The notes under the pieces: generated by a model | Database searches by the model: none | Seen by the model: the letters and a program-made list of their open reading frames with translations, nothing else | What the model was told of the DNA's origin: nothing | Source: Thalassotalea_H castellviae | Lineage (GTDB): Bacteria; Pseudomonadota; Gammaproteobacteria; Enterobacterales; Alteromonadaceae | NCBI RefSeq assembly: GCF_031846185.1 | Contig: NZ_JAVRIF010000003.1 | Coordinates: 248,001-312,000 of the forward strand | DNA: 64,000 nt | Direction: 5' to 3' | Part shown: positions 44,163 through 51,042 of the stretch, piece after piece | Layout: each line of letters starts with the position of its first letter | How positions within the stretch are numbered: position 1 is the stretch's first letter | Made by a program: the position numbers and the translations under genes

Positions 44163-44176
44163 TTGATTTGAATCAA
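44163..44176. promoter_or_regulatory. FNR-type operator in the moaA/moeA intergenic region
   Basis: TTGAT-TTGA-ATCAA is a perfect match to the FNR/CRP-family palindrome TTGAT-N4-ATCAA. It lies between the divergent moaA and moeA genes, so oxygen-responsive control of either is plausible, as for moaA in E. coli. Confidence 0.75.
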
Positions 44177-44256
44177 ACAAAAACGACGCAATTGACTCGA
44201 AGTTCATTGTGGATTATCAGATAATATTGATATCAATAATTTTAAGGTAAATACAA

Positions 44257-45492
44257 ATGGTTGATTGTTGTTCAGCTCCGGGCTTACTCCCTTTTGAGCA
44301 GGCGTTAGAAAATATGTTAACGGTGGTCAAACCGATTAGTGATACAGAGCAAGTTACGTTGAAAAATGCGTTAGGAAGAGTCTTAGCACAAGATATTAAA
44401 AGTCCAGTAAATGTCCCGCCAAATGATAATTCTGCAATGGATGGTTACACATTTTCATCGCAAAGCTTAGCTGAAAATAACACCCTGAAATTGGTTGGAC
44501 GCTCGATGGCTGGTGCGCCTTTTACAGGTGAATGTAAAGCGGGTGAATGTGTACGTATCATGACTGGCGCTAAAGTACCTGCTGATTGCGATACCGTTGA
44601 AATGCAAGAAAATTGTCAGGTTGATGGTGAAAATATTACTTTTTTATCGGCAAGAAAACGTGCGGATAATGTGAGAAGTAAGGGAGAAGATATTGCTAAA
44701 GAGCAAATTGTTTTTCTTACAGGACGAGAGTTAACGGCTATCGACATTGGCGTGCTAGCTTCCTTAGGTATTGATAAAGTAACGGTTTTTAGAAAACTTA
44801 AGGTCGCGTTAATTTCAACCGGCGATGAATTAAAAAAACCAGGACAGTCGCTTAATGATGGTGATATTTACGAAAGCAATAGTCAGTTCTTAACATCATT
44901 ATTGACTAAACTCGGTGCAGAAATTATTGATTTTGGTATTGTTGGAGACGTAGAAACAAGTATTTTTACCGCTTTTAAAAAAGCCGATGATGTTGCTGAT
45001 GTGGTGATTTCATCTGGTGGTGTTTCTGTTGGAGACGCTGATTATACCAAAACGGTCCTTGAAGCTTTGGGTAAAATAGCATTTTGGAAAATCGCCATGA
45101 AACCCGGAAAACCTTTTGCTTTTGGCACGCTTACTAAGGCATATTTTTTTGGTTTACCAGGTAACCCCGTTTCTGCCTTAGTCACTGCTCATCAGTTAGC
45201 ACTTCCCGCGTTATTAAAAATGCAGCAAGTTAATCGTGAACAACCGTTAACATTGAAAGCGAAAACTACCCAAGTTTTAAAAAAATCACCAGGGAGAATG
45301 GATTTTCAGCGGGGTATTCTAAGTCAGGATGAAAATGGTGATTTACAAGTTACTTCAACGGGCAGTCAAGGCTCTGGCATATTGACCAGTATGGCTGCAG
45401 CCAATTGTTATATCGTTCTTGCGGCTGAGCAAGGGAAAGTGAATCAAGGTGAATGGGTTAAGGTACAAATGTTTGATAAATACTTACAATAG
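44257..45492 (+). CDS. moeA: Molybdopterin molybdenumtransferase
   Basis: Inserts molybdate into adenylated molybdopterin. Domain order of MoeA is visible: ALGRVLAQDIKSPVNVPPNDNSAMDGY, then GEDI and the molybdopterin-binding VALISTGDELKKPG, YESNSQFLTSLL and GGVSVGDADYT, and the C-terminal domain with MKPGKPFAFG and GLPGNPVSALVT. 411 aa is normal. It is on the plus strand, divergent from the rest of the Moco genes, sharing a 280 base control region. Confidence 0.96.
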   Translation: MVDCCSAPGLLPFEQALENMLTVVKPISDTEQVTLKNALGRVLAQDIKSPVNVPPNDNSAMDGYTFSSQSLAENNTLKLVGRSMAGAPFTGECKAGECVRIMTGAKVPADCDTVEMQENCQVDGENITFLSARKRADNVRSKGEDIAKEQIVFLTGRELTAIDIGVLASLGIDKVTVFRKLKVALISTGDELKKPGQSLNDGDIYESNSQFLTSLLTKLGAEIIDFGIVGDVETSIFTAFKKADDVADVVISSGGVSVGDADYTKTVLEALGKIAFWKIAMKPGKPFAFGTLTKAYFFGLPGNPVSALVTAHQLALPALLKMQQVNREQPLTLKAKTTQVLKKSPGRMDFQRGILSQDENGDLQVTSTGSQGSGILTSMAAANCYIVLAAEQGKVNQGEWVKVQMFDKYLQ

Positions 45493-45552
45493 TTTTACCT
45501 ATTTATAGACAACTTTTGTTGGCTTAATTTTTAATGAGTTTGGTTTTTGACT

Positions 45553-46269
45553 ATGCGACAGTCTCTCTATTTATTACCTGGTACTATGTGTGATGCACGC
45601 CTATGGCAGCCAATGATTTCAGCCTTGGAAGTGTTGAGTGACATTCATTTTGATTTTCACTTTTTAACTATTGTTCAAAAGCCAACAATCAATGACATTC
45701 TTGATGATATAAAACAGCAACTGCCAGATGAAAAAGTCGTCCTATTAGGATTTTCATTAGGGGGATATTTGGCATCTGCTTTTCTATTAAAATATCCTCA
45801 ATTGATTGAAAAACTATTGGTGATAGCCAATATGCCATGTGCTTTGCCAGAAAGAGAAATGAAAGAGCGTGCTCGAGCGGTTGCTTGGATCAAAAGGAAT
45901 GGCTATGCCGGTATTGCGCGAAAACGAATATTAGCTTTATTAGATAAAAGTGCACATCATCGCAACGATATCGTGTCTTTGATTGAAAATATGGATAAAT
46001 CATTGGGGCAAGAGGCACTCGTTCATCAATTATTGGCCACAACCAAACGAGAGAATATTTTTCATCAACTAGCGTTACTCAATCAGAAAAAATATTTTTG
46101 TGTCGGTGAAAATGATCCTTTAGTTTCGATATCATCGTTGACGGATTTCCAACAACTCGATAAAAACATGACCTTAACTATTTTTGAACAAGCCGGCCAT
46201 ATGTTGCCATTAGAAAAGCCAAAGGCACTGGCTCATTGGTTAATGGGAAATCTAACTAATCATACATAA
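45553..46269 (+). CDS. Alpha/beta hydrolase
   Basis: Hydrolase of unknown substrate. Nucleophile elbow GFSLGG with Ser68, charge-relay Asp in CVGENDPLVS and His in QAGHMLPLEKP complete a catalytic triad. N-terminal YLLPGTMCDARLWQPM supplies the oxyanion loop. The ATG at 45553 is used because the upstream TTG is less likely. 238 aa. The gap to moeA is 60 bases; a functional link to Moco is unclear. Confidence 0.85.
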   Translation: MRQSLYLLPGTMCDARLWQPMISALEVLSDIHFDFHFLTIVQKPTINDILDDIKQQLPDEKVVLLGFSLGGYLASAFLLKYPQLIEKLLVIANMPCALPEREMKERARAVAWIKRNGYAGIARKRILALLDKSAHHRNDIVSLIENMDKSLGQEALVHQLLATTKRENIFHQLALLNQKKYFCVGENDPLVSISSLTDFQQLDKNMTLTIFEQAGHMLPLEKPKALAHWLMGNLTNHT

Positions 46270-46442
46270 AAACTTACTGTTATTCAGTGTGTTAAGCGTG
46301 CTTAATTACAGCGTGGAAGTTAAAGTTAATCATTGACTATGTTCAGCAAACAGCAAGCAATTGAAGAAGGTTCGCTTCAAATTGCTCTGCCGTTGTCGCT
46401 TAAACATCATCAGGGATAGGGAACTTTTGCTTCTTGCTCTGA

Positions 46443-46793
46443 CTATTCGACAAATTTTACGTCGATTTTACTCAGCGCTGCTACATCCGTAATACTTACA
46501 TTCCCGTTTAAGCTTTTCTCAAGTTTTGCTGCTACTTTATATGAACCATGGTTTCTAGCAAAATCAGTAATATCGTCACCATTGCACATTACCTTATTGG
46601 CAACTGCTTTGTTATTTAACCGATAAGATTTCATGGTTTTGTTAAATTTCAACATGCTATTGGTAGTAGATGCTTTACAAACTTCAATTAAAGAATCTTC
46701 TATATATTTGTCCATTGCTGAACTAGTAAAACTCGTGCCTGCTAATAATGTCAATGTAATGGCCGCTGTAATGGTTGATTTAATTTTATTCAT
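46443..46793 (-). CDS. Exported DUF3718 family protein
   Basis: Signal peptide (TITAAITLTLLAGTSFTSSA) followed by a short mature protein with two Cys (EVCKAS and VMCNGD) set up for a disulphide, and the pattern MCNGDDITDFARNHGSYKVA of DUF3718. Such small periplasmic proteins occur in Colwellia and Shewanella; the function is unknown. Single gene; the opposite-strand frame at 46633 is a shadow. Confidence 0.8.
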   Translation of the reverse strand: MNKIKSTITAAITLTLLAGTSFTSSAMDKYIEDSLIEVCKASTTNSMLKFNKTMKSYRLNNKAVANKVMCNGDDITDFARNHGSYKVAAKLEKSLNGNVSITDVAALSKIDVKFVE

Positions 46794-47142
46794 GATAACG
46801 CTCCTAAAAATATCTAAAGTGGTAAAACGACATTTGCAAAATTGCTATGTACAACTTAATAGTGGCGTTTTTTTCAATAAAAGTTGCAAGATTTATCTGG
46901 ATGAATGTAAGGAAAATCTACGGTGTAATTTTAATGGAGAGGATTCTATTGTTATGATTTAAAAGGGAAATCTGTCTAGTTTGCAAGTTGTTTTTATGGA
47001 GTTGTGTCATGGATATTTACATTCATCGTTAAAATGACACAAATTAAATGAGGAATATGTCAGTCGTCGCATGATGGTTAACAGGTTAATTTTCATGTTT
47101 TAGTTAATTTATATTGCATTTTTTGCCAAAAAAGATATTCTA
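46794..47142. other. Intergenic stretch before yebG
   Basis: About 350 bases with no recognised gene or repeat, AT-rich, between the divergent DUF3718 gene and the LexA box of yebG. Confidence 0.5.
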
Positions 47143-47158
47143 CTGTTTTTATATACAG
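47143..47158. promoter_or_regulatory. LexA box of yebG
   Basis: CTGTTTTTATATACAG is a perfect CTGT-N8-ACAG LexA operator, 71 bases before the yebG ATG. It predicts induction of yebG, and perhaps ygjP, by DNA damage. Confidence 0.9.
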
Positions 47159-47229
47159 CTCTTGTAGTGCGCATTGCTTCGTTTATGATGTACTTACCAG
47201 AGTAGCTTTTCGTTAAATAAGGGAAAACA

Positions 47230-47544
47230 ATGGCCGTTGAAAGTCGATTTGTTGTCATAAGACAAGGTGTGGAGGTAGAAACATTTATGGATAAGAAAGC
47301 CGCAGATGAATATGACAAGATGTTAGATATGGCTGATAGTCTTGCTGAACTATTTGAAAGTGCCACGATAGAATTATCGGAAAATATGCGAGAAGAACTC
47401 AGTGTTTATATTGCTCAACATAGGGAACAAGTGCTTATTGCCTTGCAAGCTAAGAAACCTAAAGTCGCAAAAAAACAAGTCCAAAAAGTGGAAGACAATA
47501 ATAGTGCTGCTAAGGAAACTGAGCGTAAAAGTGATGCAGCATAG
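47230..47544 (+). CDS. yebG: YebG family SOS-regulated protein
   Basis: Small protein (104 aa) of the YebG family, made in the SOS response; its molecular role is not known. The family start AVESRFVVIRQGVEVETFMD and KKAADEYDKMLDMADSLAEL are visible. The C-terminal tail is Lys-rich (KKPKVAKKQVQKVED). The LexA box upstream fits. It is 19 bases from ygjP, likely one transcript. Confidence 0.93.
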   Translation: MAVESRFVVIRQGVEVETFMDKKAADEYDKMLDMADSLAELFESATIELSENMREELSVYIAQHREQVLIALQAKKPKVAKKQVQKVEDNNSAAKETERKSDAA

Positions 47545-47563
47545 TCGTTAACTGATAGCTTTT

Positions 47564-48283
47564 ATGATTGAGTATCAGTTAATCCGCAGTCATAAGCGGA
47601 AAAGTATTGCCTTACAGGTAAAACAGGGCCTTGTTATCGTTAGGGCTCCACAATATGTTAAAGAAAGTTATATTCAGCAGTTTGTTCTTCAAAAGTCATC
47701 CTGGCTTGAGGCCAAGCTTTTAACCCAAAATAATCTACTCAAAGAACAAGCATTGAACCATCAAGGAATTGTCTTGAGTGAAAATGGATTTTTATGGTTT
47801 GAGGGGTTCAGAAAAAACATTTCACTTACTTTTTCTAGCAAAAATTGTATCGAAAATCACGGTGACAGTATTCAAATTACGCTCGCTCAACGGTATAAAA
47901 ATGTCGATAAAACGCGACAACAGAAGGTTATTAAACAGCTTGTAGAAGCTTGGTTTAAACAAAGTGCTGAGACAGTAATAGCAGAAAAAGTTAAATATTT
48001 TAGCGCTCAACTTAATTTATACCCAAGTAATATCAAAGTCAGGCAATATAAAGCTCGTTGGGGGAGTTGCAACAATTACGGACAATTAAACTTTAACTAC
48101 TTATTGATGATGGTACCTGATTGGGTGATAAATTATGTAGTTGTTCACGAACTTTGCCATTTAAAGCATTTAAATCATAGTCGGCAATTTTGGTCATTAG
48201 TCGAAGCGTTTTTTCCTCGTTTTAAAGAAGCTAAGCATTGGCTTAAAGTCCATCAAAATCATCTTCAATGGCCAACACAATAA
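47564..48283 (+). CDS. ygjP: YgjP-like zinc metalloprotease (DUF45)
   Basis: Predicted SprT/M48-like protein with the zinc motif HELCHLKHLNHSRQFW and the Trp-rich RWGSCNNYGQLNFNY segment of the YgjP/DUF45 family. 239 aa. The role is not settled in general, with DNA-protein-crosslink or RNA-linked proposals. It lies 19 bases after yebG and so may share SOS control. Confidence 0.9.
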   Translation: MIEYQLIRSHKRKSIALQVKQGLVIVRAPQYVKESYIQQFVLQKSSWLEAKLLTQNNLLKEQALNHQGIVLSENGFLWFEGFRKNISLTFSSKNCIENHGDSIQITLAQRYKNVDKTRQQKVIKQLVEAWFKQSAETVIAEKVKYFSAQLNLYPSNIKVRQYKARWGSCNNYGQLNFNYLLMMVPDWVINYVVVHELCHLKHLNHSRQFWSLVEAFFPRFKEAKHWLKVHQNHLQWPTQ

Positions 48284-48471
48284 ATCACCTAGTAAAATAC
48301 AGCTAATGTTTCATTTAACTTATTGATAATGTAGCGTATTTCTATCCATATTTTTTTAAAGTAGTCATTTTTATCTTCACCTTTTTAATAATTCTTTTGT
48401 TATCAATCAGTTGTTTTATCTTGGCATGATAATCGCTTGTATTTTATACAAATATTAATAAACAGCTCTTT

Positions 48472-48489
48472 CAGTCAACAAATTGACTG
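48472..48489 (+). promoter_or_regulatory. Hairpin before a small membrane protein gene
   Basis: CAGTCAA (48472-48478) and TTGACTG (48483-48489) pair around loop CAAA, 24 bases before the ATG at 48513. It could influence expression of the small frame. Confidence 0.4.
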
Positions 48490-48512
48490 GAAGATTAACA
48501 TGAGGAATTGTG

Positions 48513-48608
48513 ATGAAAGTAAATCGATATAATTGGAAAATGGCGTGTATTTATGCAATTTCGGCTATTTTATCCTTAGCTATTTTAAAAGTGTTATTTG
48601 GTTTTTAA
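48513..48608 (+). CDS. Possible small single-pass membrane protein, 31 aa
   Basis: MKVNRYNWKMACIYAISAIL continues into a hydrophobic helix ending LFGF. It has a good ribosome binding site GAGGAA, 6 bases upstream. Such tiny membrane proteins are commonly unannotated. A 20-codon frame with CxxC (48611-48673, MSCQICQDKWGW) follows directly, but it has no clear ribosome binding site. Both are unproven. Confidence 0.45.
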   Translation: MKVNRYNWKMACIYAISAILSLAILKVLFGF

Positions 48609-48847
48609 ATATGAGTTGCCAAATTTGCCAAGATAAATGGGGCTGGACGGTGAAAATAAAAGCTTGGAAATAATTGAGATAGCAATATTAATTATATATT
48701 TATCAAGGCGTTAAATTATTATATGTGTTAGTGCGTTCCATTTGCTTAAAAAAAAATCATAAATTGTGCGTTTAGCCGTTAACAGCCTGACTTTTTTAAG
48801 GTAAATTACACCCCATTGAAAATAATAATAATAGGAATTCCCATTTC
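48609..48847. other. Intergenic stretch before the response regulator
   Basis: No gene or repeat stands out apart from the doubtful CxxC frame at 48611. Confidence 0.4.
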
Positions 48848-49213
48848 ATGAGTTTGTCAGTCCTTATTTGTGATGACTCCAATATGGCTCGTAAACAGGT
48901 ACTAAGAATTTTACCTGAATCACTGTCTGAAAATGTTCAACTTGCCACTAATGGTGTTGAAGCATTAGAAATCTTAAATAACCAAGCTATAGATGTGCTT
49001 TTTCTTGATCTTACTATGCCTGTTGTTGATGGCGTTGGTGTGTTGCAAGGTATCAAGGAGGCCGGTCTAAATGTAAATGTTTTTGTTATCTCAGCTGATA
49101 TTCAACCTGAGATGCAAAACAAAGTTTTAGAGCTTGGCGCGAAAGCTTTTTTGCGTAAACCCGTTCAATTAGATGTCCTTACTTCTCATCTAAAACAACA
49201 TGATATTATATGA
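48848..49213 (+). CDS. CheY-like response regulator
   Basis: Single receiver domain of 121 aa without output domain. Acidic pocket CDDSN, phospho-acceptor DLTMPVVDGV (Asp in VLFLDLTMP) and Lys in FLRKP are visible. It overlaps the next gene by 4 bases (ATGA), so it likely works with the CheC-like phosphatase and the diguanylate cyclase downstream. The partner kinase is not in the window. Confidence 0.93.
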   Translation: MSLSVLICDDSNMARKQVLRILPESLSENVQLATNGVEALEILNNQAIDVLFLDLTMPVVDGVGVLQGIKEAGLNVNVFVISADIQPEMQNKVLELGAKAFLRKPVQLDVLTSHLKQHDII

Positions 49214-49842
49214 ACAACGTTAATTTAAATGACGATCAACAAGATTGTTTACAAGAAATTATCAATGTAGCTATGGGGCAGGCAAGTGATCAGCTTGCTC
49301 GCTATTTAGATACTTTTGTTTACCTTAAAGTCCCAAGCATCGAACAGGTCAGTTCCCAACATTTATCAGATACCTTAAAGTCTGAAGCACAGTCTGTAGC
49401 GGTAGTCAGCCAAGGTTTTTTTGGTTATGAAGGGATCCGCGGCGAAGCTTTATTAATGTATCAGCCAAAAGACTCTGATCGCTTAGCGGATTTACTGGGT
49501 TACGAGCCAGATGAGTTGTCGGTTGAAGAACAAATTATTGATTTAAGTTCGATATTAACGACAACGTTTTTAAATGTCTTTGCTAGTCAAATTGATAATC
49601 AAATGTCATATAGTGCACCTCGACTATTATTTTCTAGTGATGCTGCGAATTCCAACGCTAACCAAACGTCTATTTCAGATCATATTCAACATAATTCATT
49701 CAATTGGGACGTTGCATTAAAAGTTAAGATCACTTATCAAGTCACGGATTATTCATTTAATTGCGATATGATTTTATTGATACCAGAATCGGCTATTATC
49801 AATATAACCTCTGTAATTGACCGTATATTGGAAGATTACTAG
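49210..49842 (+). CDS. CheC/CheX-like phosphatase
   Basis: CheC-family phosphatase of phosphorylated response regulators. The first active-site motif D-x-x-x-E-x-x-N (DCLQEIINVAMGQA) is present near residues 13-25; the second helix motif around residue 115 (SSILTTTFLNVFAS) lacks the Glu, so only one active site is predicted. 210 aa. It overlaps both neighbours (ATGA with the receiver, one base with the cyclase), and probably dephosphorylates the adjacent CheY-like protein to set c-di-GMP output. Confidence 0.85.
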   Translation: MNNVNLNDDQQDCLQEIINVAMGQASDQLARYLDTFVYLKVPSIEQVSSQHLSDTLKSEAQSVAVVSQGFFGYEGIRGEALLMYQPKDSDRLADLLGYEPDELSVEEQIIDLSSILTTTFLNVFASQIDNQMSYSAPRLLFSSDAANSNANQTSISDHIQHNSFNWDVALKVKITYQVTDYSFNCDMILLIPESAIINITSVIDRILEDY

Positions 49843-50798
49843 TGTCAGATAATCCATTATGTACCACCATTACTGAACAGTTAAATACTGGGGTATTAAT
49901 TCTTGATCTAAACTACAACATTGTAGAGTGGAACCGATTTTTCGCGATCCATGCTCACCTTAACTTACAAGATATGGTAGGCAAAAATGTTTTTACTGCT
50001 TTTCCTGAGCTGCCTAAAAGGTGGTTTGAAAGAAAACTGTCAAGCGTCATTCAATTAAAGACACAAAGTTTTTGTTCTTGGGAACAACGCCATCATTTAT
50101 TTGAATTATCGCATTCCAGACCCATTACGACAGATAGCCATTTTATGGCGCAAAACTGTACTTTTTTTCCGATAGAAACCAATAACGAAATTACGCATAT
50201 TTGCATCTTAATCGAAGATGTTACCGATGTTTGCCATTATCAGACGAGACTAAATAAAACCTTAGAAGAGCTTGCTAAAGCCAATAGAATTGATGGTTTA
50301 ACACAAGTTTTTAATCGTAAGCATTGGGAAGAGTGCCTAGACAAAGAATTTTCTCGTGCTCGTCGATATGATCACGGTTTAGCCTTAATTATGTTCGATT
50401 TAGATCATTTTAAATTACTTAATGATACTTATGGTCATCAGTGTGGTGATCAAGTCTTGATTAAAACAGCACAAAAAATAAGTAGTTTACTTAGGTTATG
50501 TGATCAGTTTGGCCGCTATGGTGGTGAAGAGTTTGCCGCAATTTTACCTGAGACAGATTTAGCTGGCGCAGTTGATGTTGCCGAGCGTATATGTCGATCC
50601 ATAGAAGAGCTTGTCATTGAATTTCAAGATAAGCGTATTCGTATTTCTACAAGTGTAGGTGTCGCAACTATCAATCCTGATGATAAACGCTATGAAGATT
50701 TAATTTCAAATGCAGATATTGCCCTGTATGAAGCGAAAGAAACCGGACGTAATAAAGTTTGTGCCGCTAAAGAAATAGAACTTATTCTTGAAGATTAA
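49842..50798 (+). CDS. Diguanylate cyclase with PAS domain
   Basis: Cytosolic c-di-GMP synthase. A PAS sensor domain (about residues 10-130, starting CTTITEQLNTGVLILDLN) is followed by a GGDEF domain with GRYGGEEFAAIL and an intact inhibitory site RLCD. 318 aa. The GTG start overlaps the CheC-like stop by one base. With its two co-translated neighbours it makes a compact signalling module in which receiver phosphorylation could regulate the cyclase. Confidence 0.92.
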   Translation: MSDNPLCTTITEQLNTGVLILDLNYNIVEWNRFFAIHAHLNLQDMVGKNVFTAFPELPKRWFERKLSSVIQLKTQSFCSWEQRHHLFELSHSRPITTDSHFMAQNCTFFPIETNNEITHICILIEDVTDVCHYQTRLNKTLEELAKANRIDGLTQVFNRKHWEECLDKEFSRARRYDHGLALIMFDLDHFKLLNDTYGHQCGDQVLIKTAQKISSLLRLCDQFGRYGGEEFAAILPETDLAGAVDVAERICRSIEELVIEFQDKRIRISTSVGVATINPDDKRYEDLISNADIALYEAKETGRNKVCAAKEIELILED

Positions 50799-50895
50799 AT
50801 ATTTATACGATTTTATCTGCGTTTATTCATAAATCATCTAATTTTATTCACAAATAGCTATTGACAGAAAATTACATTTCAGGCATTTTAACCGC

Positions 50896-50967
50896 ATGAA
50901 AAATCTTACACGTAACACCATTATTATTATTACCACCACCTTCACCGGAATGGCGGTCATTGGCTAA
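50896..50967 (+). CDS. thrL: thr operon leader peptide
   Basis: 23-codon frame MKNLTRNTIIIITTTFTGMA plus VIG, with six Thr and five Ile codons. Stalling on scarce threonine or isoleucine tRNA would prevent the terminator at 50993. Its 5' part TTACACGT (50906-50913) can pair with ACGTGTAA (50967-50974), the alternative leader structure. The arrangement matches thrL of enteric bacteria. Confidence 0.93.
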   Translation: MKNLTRNTIIIITTTFTGMAVIG

Positions 50968-50992
50968 CGTGTAAAATATAGTATTTTATCAA

Positions 50993-51022
50993 AGCCCGTG
51001 ACCATAGGTTACGGGCTTTTTT
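50993..51022 (+). terminator. thr attenuator
   Basis: AGCCCGTGACC (50993-51003) pairs with GGTTACGGGCT (51007-51017, one G-U) and a run of five T follows, 21 bases before the thrA ATG. Confidence 0.92.
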
Positions 51023-51042
51023 CGTTTTTAGAGGAAGTAAAA

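Noticed and set aside
44163..44176. CRP site rather than FNR site
   Set aside because: The TTGAT/ATCAA arms match FNR better than the CRP consensus TGTGA/TCACA, and molybdenum genes are commonly anaerobically controlled; CRP cannot be fully excluded.
46633..46962. Plus-strand frame of 109 codons near the DUF3718 gene
   Set aside because: Antisense to a signal-peptide-bearing DUF3718 protein; its composition is that of a shadow frame.
50896..51017. An independent small RNA upstream of thrA
   Set aside because: The leader peptide and terminator fully explain the region as the threonine attenuator.
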